From positions 1,682,437-1,746,436 of the forward strand of contig MU001504.1 of NCBI GenBank assembly GCA_010093485.1: 64,000 nucleotides of DNA. The letters run 5' to 3'. Position numbers and translations under genes: made by a program. The notes beneath the pieces were generated by a model, which was given only the letters and a program-made list of their open reading frames with translations, was not told where the DNA came from and searched no databases. Source of the DNA: Karstenula rhodostoma CBS 690.94 (taxonomy: Eukaryota; Ascomycota; Dothideomycetes; Pleosporales; Didymosphaeriaceae). Positions 31,601 to 44,409 of this stretch are shown here, one piece after another (position 1 is the stretch's first letter; each line of letters starts with the position of its first letter).

Positions 31601-33128
31601 ACGGAATTTGTAGTCAAGCTTTATCTCTTTCCAGGAATCTTTGCGACCATGCTTGAGCGAATACATGATTTTGTCGGTGTCGCCTTCATCATTGACAGCG
31701 ACCAACACGGCCCCTTGGCCGCCAAACTCGTACTTGTGAGCGTCTTCCAAAGCCCGCTCCCATGTAAGTCCTGCATCGTCCGAAACCCACAAATCGCCAT
31801 CTGTGTATTTGCCGAGATATTTTCCAGCGTTTCCAACTCCCATAACGATACCCGGAGCCGGGCTAGAAAAGACGCGGCCGCTGTTACGCAGATCGGTGAC
31901 TGAATGCAAGTGTAGCGTGTCGTCCTTGCCCTTGATCTTCAAGTCGGTGAAAGTTCTTCCGTCATCAAAGCTGATTTGCGACTTGATCTTCTTGAGCGCG
32001 AGCGGGTTCGTATCCTCGGCGTTGTCGACAATGTTTACGAGTACTATGCCTTGGATGTTAGATACCTTTTCGAAGTCGACGTAACCGAATTCATTGCGAT
32101 TCGTATGGTCGATGTTCTTCGTAAAGTACGTTCCATTGGAATTGCTGGTGTACAGTGATCCCATGAACGCATGCTTATTAGTCACCACATCGACCTGGAT
32201 GCTGTAGTTTGTGGATTCAAGCATTGTATACGCGTCTTCTTCGATCTTGCCTCCACCAAACTCCGCATGGTGCCATATCTTTGTGTCGTCGGTAACGTAC
32301 ATGGAAAGCTCATCCGAGTGGTCGGCCTTGGCGGCTGCGACGAAGTAGCCCTTGACGGCAGCCATGTTGGTCATGCCTTGCACGGTACGGCCGGAGGACA
32401 TGACGGGCTCTTCCTCGTTCTTGAAGTAGTCGTCGGAAATCATGATCCTGTAATCCTTGGAACGTTCCGAGTATTTCCCAGCCACTATACACAATATCCG
32501 GTCGTCAAGCGAATCGTCGTCCAGAGCAAAGCGGTCGGTGCCCTTCGCCCATAAACACATTTTCCGGTTCTCGCGGGCAAGCTTGAGTGACTCGAAACCG
32601 TCCTGGGTAACATATGTCTAGACAGCAGTTAGCTCGGTAATTCTGCTCAGACAAGCAGCAGCTTACCGTTCCAAGACATGCCCCAAAAAAGCAGTCGTTC
32701 CCTCCACCGTGGAACATCATCTTCTTGTTATCGGACGCGTGGAAGCTCAGCGGGTTGCCCAGAGAGGGAGCCTCGTCTGTCTTGAACCTGTTCCACTTCT
32801 CGCCCTGGTCGTAGGTGATGAAGTGTTCCCTCTCGCCCAGCACAACGGCCACATTCTTGTCGAAGGGGTTCTTGATTATGCCGATGGTCCGCATGTCTTT
32901 GCCGTCGCCCTTGACCTTGTCCCACGACTTCCCGGCGTCGGTGGAGCGGAACACCTTCTCCGAATCGAGCTCGACCAGCATGGCGACATCGGAATCATCA
33001 AAATAGAAGATGTTGAGCAGCTCGCTGCCAAAGTCTGTTTTTGCGACCAGCGGCTCGTCTTTCTTCGCCGCAGCGAACGGCGCAAGCACCGCGAGTGCGG
33101 GCAGCCATATGCCCTTAAGGAGTTTCAT
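28606..33128 (-). CDS. VPS10: Vacuolar protein sorting receptor Vps10 (sortilin family)
   Basis: Three exons: 32667-33128, 29253-32617 and 28606-29203, with 49-nt introns each; 1474 aa in frame. Signal peptide about 1-21 (MKLLKGIWLPALAVLAPFAA). There are two tandem Vps10 beta-propellers with BNR/Asp-box motifs (STDAGKSWDKV, SDDAGLTWERA, TTDAGLTWKEV), each followed by a Cys-rich module (CVMGHKQTFKRR; CLFGHVAQYHRKR; ERIDHLHNIARNCSCTRRDF, and KIPASTCEGG). A membrane segment lies near 1358-1382 (FVIFLAVILPFAAAGGIGYY) and a second hydrophobic stretch near 1405-1430. The short acidic cytosolic tail ends DSDEDV. The receptor cycles between late Golgi and endosome, delivering hydrolases such as carboxypeptidase Y. 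Confidence 0.95.
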
Positions 33129-34594
33129 GACGCATAGAGGAGGCAGGTGGGCAGGCGGATGGGATAGAGAAGGGGCGCGGCGTTAGGGACAGCTGGCTGG
33201 TTGCAGTCCGCAGCCTCGTATCTGTCGTATGCCGACGTAGCTGAAGGCGGCAGCAAGGCCTTGGCGCGCTCGAAACGGGCGACGTGACGCGGCGGCGCGG
33301 AGGGCTGTCTTCGTAGAAGCTTCGGGGAGTGAAGTGCACAAGAGATGTCTATGCTAAAGACAACAGACGATGAAAGGTCGCGTGGGAATGTCTGAGGTAA
33401 GGCGACATGTGGCAGTGGCCGTGCAACCAGGGTCGCTCCTGCCGCTTCCGCTTCCGACCATAGTGGAGCAGTGGACCCCGACGTCGTCACTACGCAAATG
33501 CTGTTTCAGCACCGCTCGCTGAGCAATGTCAACCTTGACGCACCGAAGAGTAACAGAAGGAGTTCAACGTAAATAGCCAAACACAACGCCATATGCAGGA
33601 TCCACCTAACCCTCAAACACGATTGAAAAGCACAGCAAAGCAAAGCCACATCAGCCCCCAGCTCGATGCACGCCGACGTCGCGAAGATTCCACACACACG
33701 TCTTGCTATCGTATGTGCAATGCCAGTTCTTCCAATCCTACGCCTCCATATCTACCAGAGTCTCCGGGTCTTGCTCGCCGCTGTTCTTCACAGTGGACCT
33801 TGCTCGTGGTGGACAGTACGGCAACTCTCCATTGTCCCCGAAGTCCGCCCTAGCCACCACCACATCCCCGCCTGTCGACGTTGATAAGGCTGGCTTCCTT
33901 GAAACGCTACTGTCGCTTTTGCGATCGAAGAGCAGCAAGGCGGTTGTGGATCGGAATCTGGCAGGGTAGACGTCTGCGTCTGCTTTGAAAGATACAAAAT
34001 ACGAGAAGTTAGGCTTGATCGTGCGAAGATAGTAAACGGATAGAGGTAAGTGAGAGCGTGGCCCGAATGGCCGGATGCGTCGTCCAACTCGGCGAGGTTT
34101 TATGGTTCAGGGTCCAGTCCGTCGCTGTAGGATTTGCGTTGTGAGGCTGCAGCCAATGCGTTGGTTTGCGTCTGGTCCATAGTGATCCTTGTACGGAATG
34201 TTTTCAAGGTGCTTTGTATGCCCCTTACACTGTAGTGTCAAAATGCGCATGCTCGAGAAACAGTCGTTGATCTTACACGGCACTAGAGGGCAAGAGGTCG
34301 GGCAGATGAGCCAACGTCCAATCTTCGGTCATAATGGTGAGACAATACATACTCGTAGTGAGTGCGACATGTTTGCTTGCGTGGCTTAAGCACCCCGCAT
34401 TGCTTCGTGTTGCCTTGCAGGGCTGTGGCCATGCGACCATCTTCCGGCAAGTCGGCACGAAGCTTCTTGCCTTCAATTTTGCGCACCGCTCGCGTGTTGG
34501 ACGAATGAATGTTCAGCACAATGAGCTATAGGAATGAATTGATACAGGTGGTGATGTTACAATAATATGTATATTGCTGAGTAAAACTTACGAC
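33129..34594. other. 1.5-kb intergenic, no supported gene
   Basis: Promoter of VPS10 and 3' flank of the ankyrin gene. No gene or notable repeat seen. Confidence 0.45.
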
Positions 34595-36148
34595 TTAATC
34601 ATACAAAGTTGACCGAACGTCATCAACGTTCTCGAGTCCTGGTACGCTTCTAGAGAACCACCTAGGTCCTGGCTCGACCAGGGAGGCTTCCTCTTCAATA
34701 GCCGCGTCTTTGACACTCTCAACACCGCTCATTCTCAGTATCGCGGTCTGTAGAACTTGCCATACCGGATTCCCAATAATGTATTTTTCCTTGAGCGTCC
34801 TCGGCATATAAGCGCCATACTTGACAAGAGAAACCGCAACAGGGGCCAGCTTCTTCATGCAACCCATATTATCCCTCTTCAGCCACGCATCGATCAGCAA
34901 CTTGTGAAGTGGCGTTTCATCAGCTCGATCTGCTTGGTTCGGATTAGCGCCGTACTGGAAAAGTAGCTCCATGATCTCAAGCGCATCTGTTGCGGAGCCC
35001 GTAACTGCCAGTCTTACGCAGCGATGTAACGCCGTTAGGTTGCTGTCTGGTGGAGAATAGGACACCATTGCACCATTAACAATAAGTAGCTTTGCGACGT
35101 CGAGGTTGCCGAAGTGAATGGCAATCATGAGTGCGGACTGTCCGTTCCAGCCTTTGAGAGCGTTGACGTCAGCACCAAAGTCTAGACAGAGGCGTGCGAT
35201 TTCGAGTTGCTTTGGTGTTTCAACCGAAGGAGGACAAATCGCGAGCTTGTAAATCAAATAGGGCCAATGTTGGTTGACGTCTTCACCATTGGTCAAGCGC
35301 AATCGGATCTCGGTCATGTCTTGATGGTGGATGGCTTCTTCGAGATTAGCATGGCGGTATATTGGGTGCGTGCGGACTGCGCGACGACGCAGAGAGGGTT
35401 CGATCGGGCTAGGTGGATGTCGTATCGCAGTCGTAGCGACTTCGGCCTCTGGAGTCGGACGGTTCAAGTGTAACTTCTCTTCTCTTGCGGCGGACAACTG
35501 ACGCGCGAATACTGGGCGTCGACCCCCTCGTGGTTTGAAATATTTGTACATTGAGATGGCGCAGTAAATGATGAGGAGCATGCCGAGCCAAAGAGCCCAA
35601 TGCGACACCTCCGGTGTGTTGACGCCTGTTTGTTGTTCTTGAGGCCCTGCATCCGACTCGTTCTGCTCGGATCGGCGGTACCACACATTCCTCCTCCTCT
35701 TATCCAATATACCAGCCTTTACATACGGAGGAGGCGGCAGATGCGCCTTTATGGCCTTGAGGCATGCTTGACTTTGTAATCCGGCAGCCAATTCCTCTCT
35801 GCACTCCTCAATGTAATCCTTCAAAGCGGTCCATTCTGCAAGCTGTAGCGATTTCTCCGACATCGTTTGCGATCTGAAAGTCGGCGATAGCGCGACTATT
35901 GTGAATACTACGCTAAGAAGGGCTATTGTCCATCCTAGAGTTGCGGACGTCTTCGCTGATGGCGAGAGGGATGAGCGAACGGACTGCCATGACAGGCTCG
36001 TTCCTAAAGACGACGTGGAAGATGTGCCAGTACGCCCACCTAATACGTCACTTTCCCTGCTGTCCAACACACTTGGCTGTTCGGTAGTGGACGCAGGCTG
36101 CGTGGGCAGCGGTTGATTAGACGCAATGGTCACTGGAGCAGTACTCAT
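34595..36148 (-). CDS. Ankyrin-repeat membrane protein
   Basis: Single exon, 517 aa. Residues 1-65 are Ser/Thr-rich. A first membrane segment is at about 70-90 (LGWTIALLSVVFTIVALSP), then a roughly 90-residue loop containing two cysteines (IEECREE, QSQACLKAIKAHL). A second membrane segment is at about 182-203 (WALWLGMLLIIYCAISMY). The C-terminal half carries ankyrin-type repeats: EIARLCLDFGADVNALKGWN, SALMIAIHFGNLDVAKLLIV, LHRCVRLAV, MELLFQYGANPNQADRADE and TPLHKLL. There is no signal peptide, so the ankyrins probably face the cytosol. The function is unknown; two-helix ankyrin proteins are common in these fungi. Confidence 0.75.
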   Translation of the reverse strand: MSTAPVTIASNQPLPTQPASTTEQPSVLDSRESDVLGGRTGTSSTSSLGTSLSWQSVRSSLSPSAKTSATLGWTIALLSVVFTIVALSPTFRSQTMSEKSLQLAEWTALKDYIEECREELAAGLQSQACLKAIKAHLPPPPYVKAGILDKRRRNVWYRRSEQNESDAGPQEQQTGVNTPEVSHWALWLGMLLIIYCAISMYKYFKPRGGRRPVFARQLSAAREEKLHLNRPTPEAEVATTAIRHPPSPIEPSLRRRAVRTHPIYRHANLEEAIHHQDMTEIRLRLTNGEDVNQHWPYLIYKLAICPPSVETPKQLEIARLCLDFGADVNALKGWNGQSALMIAIHFGNLDVAKLLIVNGAMVSYSPPDSNLTALHRCVRLAVTGSATDALEIMELLFQYGANPNQADRADETPLHKLLIDAWLKRDNMGCMKKLAPVAVSLVKYGAYMPRTLKEKYIIGNPVWQVLQTAILRMSGVESVKDAAIEEEASLVEPGPRWFSRSVPGLENVDDVRSTLYD

Positions 36149-38413
36149 CGCGATTTGGTCTAGGGTCGTCGCAGTGGAGTGGTGAGGGGCTCTTCACAGT
36201 TGTAGATTCGCAAGCTGAGGCCGCGAAGGCAGCATAGCAGAGCATGTCGATCATTTTGAGGTGGGAAACACGTAAAGGGTCTATTTGAGTGGTGGTTGAT
36301 GTCCAGGGTGTCGGATGTGTGGCTGAGGGCTCCCTATGTCATAGCCGTTCAACCAGTCTAAACCCAAATAAGATATACCACCTGCCAAACTCTCCCGACT
36401 ACACTCACTTCGCATTCAGGTATCGCAAACTTCTAGATGCTAACGTATATTGATGATTACGGTCTTGAAGCAATATCGCCACCTTTATGGTCACACCTGG
36501 TATCCCAACTCATCGTATTGAAGTTGCAGCCATGCCGCGCAGCATACTTCTTTACAAGCTCTACGAGTACCCCGAAAGACGCAACACGATGCTCTCGACC
36601 ATATCGACACTACCACACCGGAGAATGCGGTTTCGGTAAATCAAATATCAGTTATACTATTTGTCTACTTCCAGGGAGCACAGAATCATGACGGCTGGAG
36701 GCGCTTCGCTTGATTTGAATGCTCACACATCATCTCACAAATCACTTTCCCATTCATCAATCGGGCCAGCTGGCGCCTTACGCTCTGCACTCGGACTTGT
36801 GTTTACACGAACCTATCCGCCCATGGCAATCTGTTCTGTCTTATTTCTCAAGGCCCACAAGAACAGCGAGGCTTACCCTGCGCTACCGATGCAAACACCA
36901 GGTTCCATTGCGCGGTAGATTAATGGCCAGATGCCTGAGATTCACTACCATCTCCGGAATTATGGATACGTTGAAGCTATTGCGGAACGGAAAACAGTTC
37001 TTCTTGTCGCATCTGAGTTCTAATTTCTCTGGTCTTGTACCTTGTCGAGCGATAATGTTGGTAGGATCTCCGTCCTTAAATTCCCCATTCCAAGTAAGAT
37101 GAGTAAGCGTGTTGTTCGAAACGCCGCGATGAAAGACGTGTTCGTGATCTGCAGCAGTCGTTATTATACCAGCATCGAGGTAACTTCGTTAGTCCGCATC
37201 TTTGATTTCAAAGGGCACTACTGTTGTGCTACCGTTCAACCTCAGGGTCAAGATTGTGTTTTCATTTTCCGTTCCCAATGCAATTTCTCTTGTCACCCAT
37301 AGAAAGGTCCCGTTTGTGGGTGATAGAGGGGAGCAAGTGCCAGAATAGAACGAAGGGTAGTGTCAAGCCGCATGGGTAGTTTTTGGACGACAGCTTTGGT
37401 ACATTAGCTGTGATAGCGAAATAGAGGGTAGATTAGATCCGTTGATCTTCGGAGCGAAGACAGCTTATTCAACGAGGAGGTTGTATAAGGTTGTGTTTGT
37501 GTTTGGCTCTGGTTGAGTTTCAATGGTGTGGCTTGGGTATCCAGCAGGAGTTGAGTTGATGGCCATGCAAGACCATTTGAAAGATGGTCTTGTTGCACTT
37601 TGAGCGGATTTTCATTACATATTCGGCCAGGCCCAACCAAAAGCGGCGAACGCCGCGGCAAAACGCAATACATGAACTCTGTAGGGTGCCAAAACACAAA
37701 TATTTCAAACAGGATTAGATTTTGGTAATTGACGAAACGTGCATGCCGCGGCGGGTCCTATATCCCAGAGGACACGCAAGGTACGCTTGGAAAATCATCA
37801 CTCAATATACGTGGTCGACTGTATGGTGCGCCAGATTTGAGCGAACAACGTGCATAGCAGTCTGGACTACAATAACGTATTTTACCACGCCTCTTGCTTG
37901 CCGGCAAACTGATTGGCCCCACCCGATCAGAAGTCGGAGCCTACCACGACCATAATCCGCATGGTATATTATACAGTTCCCAGTCATGTAAGAAGTTGAA
38001 TATACTTGAGGTGGTACCATTCCGATACGTGTCCCACTAAAGCACAACACTGCCTTGTTGCGGGGTTCTTGGAGACGATGATGCCGCCCCCACATATAAA
38101 GCCAGTGTGCGACTGAATAACTTTACATCTCGTCATGCTTTTGACCAGTCAATGCGCGACATCCGCTCCTATTGTCCATGAACTGTCCGAGCGGACAAAC
38201 TCTCCCGTAATAGAAGATGTTACTGATGTGGACATCCCCGTCATATCGGCAAGTTGTCGAGAAGCATAGGTTATCAAAGATCGAAATTGATTGAAAGATG
38301 ATGAGATGATAACACGCCATTCTTGTGATGCGGCGTGAGCCAGTCATTGAATAAACCAGGCTGCCATGATGACATTTGTATTGCTTGTGAGTCGGGGACG
38401 AAAGTAGGGCTAC
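36149..38413. other. 2.3-kb intergenic, no supported gene
   Basis: Moderately AT-rich, with many short frames on both strands. None combines ATG context, coding-like composition and splice sites. Possibly decayed sequence; I cannot tell. Confidence 0.4.
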
Positions 38414-40046
38414 CTATTTCTTCCCGCCGGTAGCTTTCCACGCCTTGCTCCTTGACTTGCGGCCGTTTGGCCCCTTCTTGTTCGTCTTCCCACCCAGCTT
38501 CAACCCGCTCTTGCCCTGCTTGCTACTCGCCCTATGGCCCTCGAACACAAACGACTCCGCAGTCTTGAACTTCGCAGCCTTGTTCAACATCGCACCAGCT
38601 CGTCCACGCTGCGACTTCTCCTCCGCGGAGATCTTGGCATTGTATGCACCCTTCGGTTTCGCGTCATCGGCCTTTGAAGGCGGAGGACCGGTATGCTTCT
38701 TGTCTTTCTTCTTTTGCGCCCTTGCCCTAGTAACCCGCAGTTTCCGGGGCAGAAGGGGCGGGTACTTTTGGTCATTGAACTGCAGCGCTGCTTCCACGGC
38801 ATTCTCATCCTCAAACTGCACATAAGCGAAGCCCTTGCTGACTCGCGTTTTGGCGTCGCGGGGTACGCGCACGCTTTCCACTTTGCCAGCCTTCGAGAAC
38901 TGAACCCAGAGGCCCTCTTCGACATCACCCGGGGGCTTGTTCTTCTTTTTTGGTTTGTCGTCATCAGTGGGCAATTTGCTGTCGTCGTCAACGAAGCCTA
39001 GATTGCCTACGAAGACACAGCGGCGGTGGTCGACCTTGGCTGGGTGCGCAATGGAATCTACGCGCAAATGTCGACCGAGTATCACAGTGCCGTTGAGACG
39101 TCTTGCAGCTTCTCGTGCTGCGGTTTTGGTCGAGTAGACGACATATGCGTTGGTGGACTTCGTGGTGGCGTCCATGATCTCCTTCTTTGCGAACGCAGCT
39201 CGCTTTGGCAGTGCTCCCGCGAATGCGGTGGATCGAAAGCGGATGGATTCCACCTTATGCGGTGGCTTGTTATCTGCCAGGTCTGCTATGAACGACGAAA
39301 GGTGCTGCTTCAGCTGCTTCTCTGCGGACTTCGAAGTAATGGCCTCATTAGAGACGTTGCCTAGGAAAACCGTGCGGGCAGCCTTCTCAACCTCGTCGTC
39401 GTCGTTGCCGTCCGCTCCCGTCAAAGTCTCGTGCTTCGGGATCAAGAAGGTCTCTTGGTCGGAATCGTCATCTTCGCCGCTGCCGTCGACATCGGCGGTC
39501 TTGGTCTTGCGCTTCTTCTTGCGCTCCTCTTCGTCCTTGGCCTCTTCCCGCGCAATCTTTTGCATATATACATCTTCGACGTCGTCGTCTTTTGCGCCCC
39601 GCTTTCGCTTCTTGTTTGACCGCTCCTGCGCGCCATCCGAGGCCGATTCCGGGACTCGTGCTAGTGCAGTTTCGTTCTTGGACGCTCCGTCGTCGTCTCC
39701 CGAAGACCCTGCAGCTTCCTCATCGGAGTCATCCTGCTCTGAGTCATCAATGTCGTCGCTGACAGAAGACAAAGTAGCGTCGTTGTCGTCGTCGTCGTCC
39801 CCGCTGGAGTCCTCCCCGGCGTGCTGCTTGACGAGCTCCTGGTATCGCGACTTTGGTGGGGGCTTGACTGGTCCCAACTGCGCTGTATGTCAGTATAACG
39901 TGTGGTTTCCAGTGAAGGGAAACGCTGCGGGCCTTGCCGCGGGCGCGAAAACGTACGCTGCTCGCGAACAGCGAAGCAAGGCTCGGGTCGAAGGCCTTTT
40001 GGTCGGCGGCTGCAAGCGCACTGCTGCTCTTCTTCGGGGCGCCCAT
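38414..40046 (-). CDS. NOP12: Nucleolar RNA-binding protein Nop12
   Basis: Two exons: 39957-40046 (MGAPKKSSSALAAADQKAFD, start of the conserved N-terminus) and 38414-39877, with a 79-nt intron gtacgt...cgcag; 517 aa in frame. After LASLFASS the splice continues GPVKPPPKSRYQELVK, the signature of fungal Nop12. A long acidic/Ser stretch and basic KKRKRG follow. RRM1 is at about 198-300 (RTVFLGNV; AYVVYSTK) and RRM2 at about 312-412 (RRCVFVGNLGF; KGFAYVQFED). The C-terminus is Lys/Gly-rich (KSRSKAWKATGGKK). Yeast Nop12 is needed for pre-25S rRNA processing and growth in the cold. It is divergently transcribed from the Dep1-like gene. Confidence 0.9.
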
Positions 40047-40517
40047 GTTTTCGGGTGGTGTGCGGGCGATGCGATTGCGATTGCGATTTGTTCGCTGGCA
40101 CACAGCAAAGCACTCGCAGCAAAAGTTTCGGTGGAGCCGCTAGAGCAGCGCCCGGCGCCGGAACAACGTGACTTGACTTGACAGGGATCCTGCCCTCCCG
40201 GCAATGAGCGTCAGGCGTTTGCACCTCTGCTCCGCCAGCTCGCCGTTGTCCTCTCTCCTCGCCGTCTGATGCTGCACAGCGATCGCCGCTTGCGCCCGCA
40301 CTCGCCCACGTCGCCTGCCGCCCTGCGAAGGCTGCTTCGTTCTGAATTGCCCCCGCCCGCACCGCGGCACCCGCGTCACTCGCAGCGCCAGAAGCCTCTT
40401 CGCCCGCACACCGCGCCCTCCAGCGCGCTTCTGGCCTCGGCAGATCCCCACAATCGCTCGCGAACACTCACACACCATATTGGAGCACAGTTGACGCCGC
40501 TTCCCGCTGGGCGCACC
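40047..40517. promoter_or_regulatory. Divergent promoter, NOP12 and Dep1-like gene
   Basis: 471 bp of GC-rich sequence separate the two start codons, consistent with a shared bidirectional promoter. The plus-strand frame is open upstream of 40518, so a longer Dep1-like N-terminus (from 40269) is possible but less likely. Confidence 0.5.
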
Positions 40518-43138
40518 ATGAGCGCGCACCCGCGAGCGAGGAGCAGCGCTTCGAAATCGGCCCCGGAACCCAGCACTGGCATCGCGGAAGCACAAGGTAT
40601 GTTTCCCCTGGTAGTTTTCCGCGGGATGCATGTTATACGCTCCCGATCCATATGGGCTCTCTTCGAGCTTCCTGCCTCTGGTGCGAGCTGTACTGGAGCC
40701 CACTGCACCGAGCGAGAGCGCCTGGGTCCAGAGCAGTCCCTGCTCGCTGCACACCCCTCAACACGTTCCCACGAGGACATATAGCTAACTGAGGCGTGTC
40801 CCCTCGCAGAAACAATTCCTACCTCCAATAGCGGTCTTAACGACCCCTCCACCCAGTCCCCTCCTCGTCCATACACGCAACCGCAACCGGTGCTGAACGC
40901 AACCGAGCGCGATATCGACGCTGCAGAAATGTTGTCCACACTGGCCGCACCGGCGCTTGGTCTTTCCGAGCTCCAAGCGGCGGAGTCGGGTAACGTCCCT
41001 TATGACAACCACGGCGATGACCGGTCCAGCAGCTTGAGCGAGCTCGGGGATGCTTCTGACGATCAGGACGAGCCTACGCCGCGACCGGCTGCAACTTTGG
41101 ACCTGGGAGACAATGATTCGGAGGCAGAGACCGAGCGCTTGGACAACACTCCCCAGAAGCCAGCGCACACAGCCCCAGATACCTCACTGGCATCCGAGCA
41201 TACTTACCAAAAATCACCGAGCAAGCTCGCGCACTCGAAAACGGTCGACCATAGTGAAAATGCACACTTCGACGCAACCGATGGTTCGAGGCTTGGCAAG
41301 CCAACCGACGGCAATGCGGCTTTGCATGCCCTCTCTCTGGCGGCTTCATCGGAAGCGGCAAGTTTTACAGAAGACGTGGGAAAGAAAAGGAAACGTTCGA
41401 GTGGAGAGGCTAGCACGCCAGAGGAGCAGGCCGATGAGCCCGCGAGAAAGCGAAGCGGAACTGCCAAAGACTCCGCTCAGCATGAAAATCGAGGCGACGC
41501 AGTTGAGAGCGTGGAACAAGTAGATCCGGAGGATGAAATGGAAACTGCGGAAGAGCGCATCTCGCAATTAGCCCAAGAAGAGATCGAGCTTGAAGAACGT
41601 CAAGCTGATATCGCAGCGGAGGCAATCACTGAACTTGCTACAGTTGCGAAACACACAAAACCACGGAAAGGAGGTAGGAGAGGAAAGCGAAAGCTGGAGG
41701 AAATACCCCATACCCACGAAGCTGTAGCAAGTATCGAGGGTCCCGAAGGTGAAGGATACGGTGACGACGAAGAAGACGACAGTGGAGCCGTGGACGAAGA
41801 GGGTAAGTGGGCTCAGTGTACCGGAAGACGACACCGATTAACATGCTTGTAGTTGCCAAGAAGAGGAATGCGATTGAAGAACTCGGCAAGATTCAGAAGA
41901 AGTTCAAGATCTTCCGCGAGAAGTGAGTGTCTTTGTGCGCTGAGTAATCACACTGTGCTGACGATTTCCAGGTTATGTGACGAACAAATAGCACAGTGTG
42001 AACTGGAGCTGGAGATGCTCAAGCAGCCTAAGTGCGAGCACCCAGAATACCTCGCTATGATAAAGGCTGTGGACGACCGACGAGCCGAGAAGATCGCATA
42101 CGAAAGACAGCTGCTACACTATAAGCAGAAGAACCTCGAGATCATAACCACCGCAGAACGGCACCAGCTGCATAGTCAATACTTCCAAACCGTTCGAGAT
42201 ACGCGCGAGGACATACTTTCTCTGTGTAACCAGAAGATATTTGAGCTGCAGCGAGGACGTCGACAGCTGGGAGTCGATGAAGTCGAATACATGATGAGAT
42301 TGCCTGAGAAGCGTTCGGACCAAATCCGTCACCAGACAGCTTACAATCTGGAGGTTTCCATCCTCTCCGGTGTCGCCAAGTACGTCGGCTTCCCTGCTGC
42401 GCCGGAAATCCGACCCGCACGAGCTTCTGAAATAGAAAATGATTTGCGAGCCATGAAGGTAAGTAATCTGGCCGAATATCATGGGTCCATTAGCTGACGT
42501 TCTTCCAGATTGTGACTCGCCCTACGGTAGCGCCTGCAGTCGCCTCCGCTCCCACCTACATACGCCCAAGTTACGGGAGAACGTCGACCGCCGATGAGGC
42601 AGCCGCGGAGGAGCAGTTCATCGAGCGAACTCCTTGGGCGAACCCGCAACATCCGGTCCATCAACAGTCACATCAGCAATCGCACTACGGGATTGCTTCT
42701 GGTGCACCGAGAGTGTCCAGTTACCATACTCCCCTAGGCCAAAGACGAATGGAAGTGCCGAATGGATCTGCTTCCACCATTGAAGCACACTCGAACCCGC
42801 CTTCGGGCGGTCTTCAAAACAACCACGGTCGGGTCGGAGAGTCGGAATCTCCCGTTCTGCAAATGAAACGGCATCCTGGTGAGCACCAAATGTACGCGGA
42901 ATCTCCGGGATCAATCCCTCGTAACATGGCCGGGATGGGACGTGAACCTTACGGCATGTCCAGTTCTGCTGGACCGCACATGGACGCACCGCCAGATGAC
43001 CAACCACCGCGATGGGGTGGCATGCGCCCAGGAGCATCAATACCGGGGCGACCAGACTCAGCGAGGGTACCGCTGACTCAAAGAAGTGCTCTTGGAACAG
43101 TCAGTGTGGGAAGCGGAAACGGGCTCTTTGGTCGTTGA
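40518..43138 (+). CDS. Dep1/Sds3-like subunit of the Rpd3L histone deacetylase complex
   Basis: Five exons: 40518-40596, 40810-41802, 41853-41922, 41972-42458 and 42509-43138; introns 213, 50, 49 and 50 nt; 752 aa in frame. Start MSAHPRARSSASK has a CACCATGA context. The first half is disordered and acidic (SSSLSELGDASDDQDEP). An Sds3-like domain at about 310-530 starts AKKRNAIEELGKIQKKFKIF and continues LCDEQIAQCELELEML, HPEYLAMIKAVDDRR. It includes coiled coil and the LYEER-like register typical of Sds3/Dep1 proteins. The C-terminus is Pro/Gln/Gly-rich. The domain bridges Sin3 and Rpd3 in yeast. Whether this is the Dep1 or the Sds3 orthologue I cannot decide; length and acidic N-terminus favour Dep1. 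Confidence 0.8.
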
Positions 43139-44100
43139 TCTTGGTATATCTTAATGTGTGTTGTACGACCGGCGTTGGTTGCATTGGCTTGAGCCTTGGG
43201 CCAGCCTTATCTTATCCTATCTCTTTCGGGCGTTCAAGCAGGCGGCAAATCTCCCACTACTGCATATACCCTAGCGGGGTTGGTATCGGGTTTTTCTTTG
43301 TTCACAGCCAGATACGACTGGTTTCGGTTTCGGGTTAGCGCGCCGGTTTGCGCGGGTGGAATGATACCTATGAACGATTATTGTTCGTCAAACAGTGTTG
43401 TGGAAATGCAATACTGGTGCGCATTTGATTGCTGTAGGAAATCGAGAAGTGATGTTTGTTGGCTGAGGTGCCTGGTTGTCCCTGCTTGAAACGGACAGCA
43501 GAGCCCTAGAGCCCTGGAGCGCGTTGCTGCACGTGATTTTGTGGAACCCGAGCTGGAACTCTACCTCTTCCGCTGGTAGTCGACATGTGCCGTACGTTCT
43601 TCTCTTCATGAAGTTTCCCTTTTCTCGCTTCCCAGATGATCCACCGCGCCTCGCCGCCGGCTGTGATGCCCAACGGACGGAGCAATGAAGATGAAGGACT
43701 GGTGCGCAGCAGAGGGTGTGGGAGATCATGGTTTTCTGATTGTTGACTCGAACTACAAAGTAGTGACCCGTAAAGTAATAGATAAATATAGACATAGATA
43801 TAGACTGCCATCTAAAAGTAATATAAAAGGAAACGTTATAAGTAGATAATAAATAAGGTTAGGTACTATAAAACCTTAGGACTGTTAACACGATCGCTTT
43901 TTCTTGTTGGGATAGGTATATGTGTCGCAGCGCTGCCACGCTGCGGCAGTGGGAGATCATTACTCTATAGTCACGAAGCAAGCACGTCCCCCCCCTGATG
44001 TATCCCTTCCCGCATCCTTCGCTTATGTTCTCAGTTGCAGCACAGGCGTGTTCTTCAACTTAACGCCCAAAGTTATCGCTCTTCACGAACGAGTGGAATG
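43139..44100. other. Intergenic with AT-rich patch, no gene
   Basis: 3' flank of the Dep1-like gene. 43,740-43,900 is strongly AT-rich with tagata/atagata runs, as in decayed repeats. No supported gene. Confidence 0.45.
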
Positions 44101-44378
44101 TATCAAGTACCCGATCACTAGGCCGACTGAGATTGCGAACTTGTGCTTGGAGCACGAGGGTCTCGTTTGGCGTTGATGTCAGTAAACGGCGGCGCAAAGC
44201 TCGACGCATCCGCTCAACTCACGATACTCTTATAGCTTCACAGATATCGCTACCGACGACCCGTTGGATCCTGCTCAAGCAAGTGGCCATAAGCCTCCAT
44301 CGTCTGGCTATTCTTCCGATGTGACCAGTGAAGCCAAAGTCAAGGCGAATAGGGACGCGCTTTCCATACATACATACA

Positions 44379-44409
<31 letters not shown>

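Noticed and set aside
40269..40517. Upstream extension of the Dep1-like protein
   Set aside because: Frame is open, but the product is Arg/Pro/His-rich, unlike the family, and ATG 40518 has a better context.
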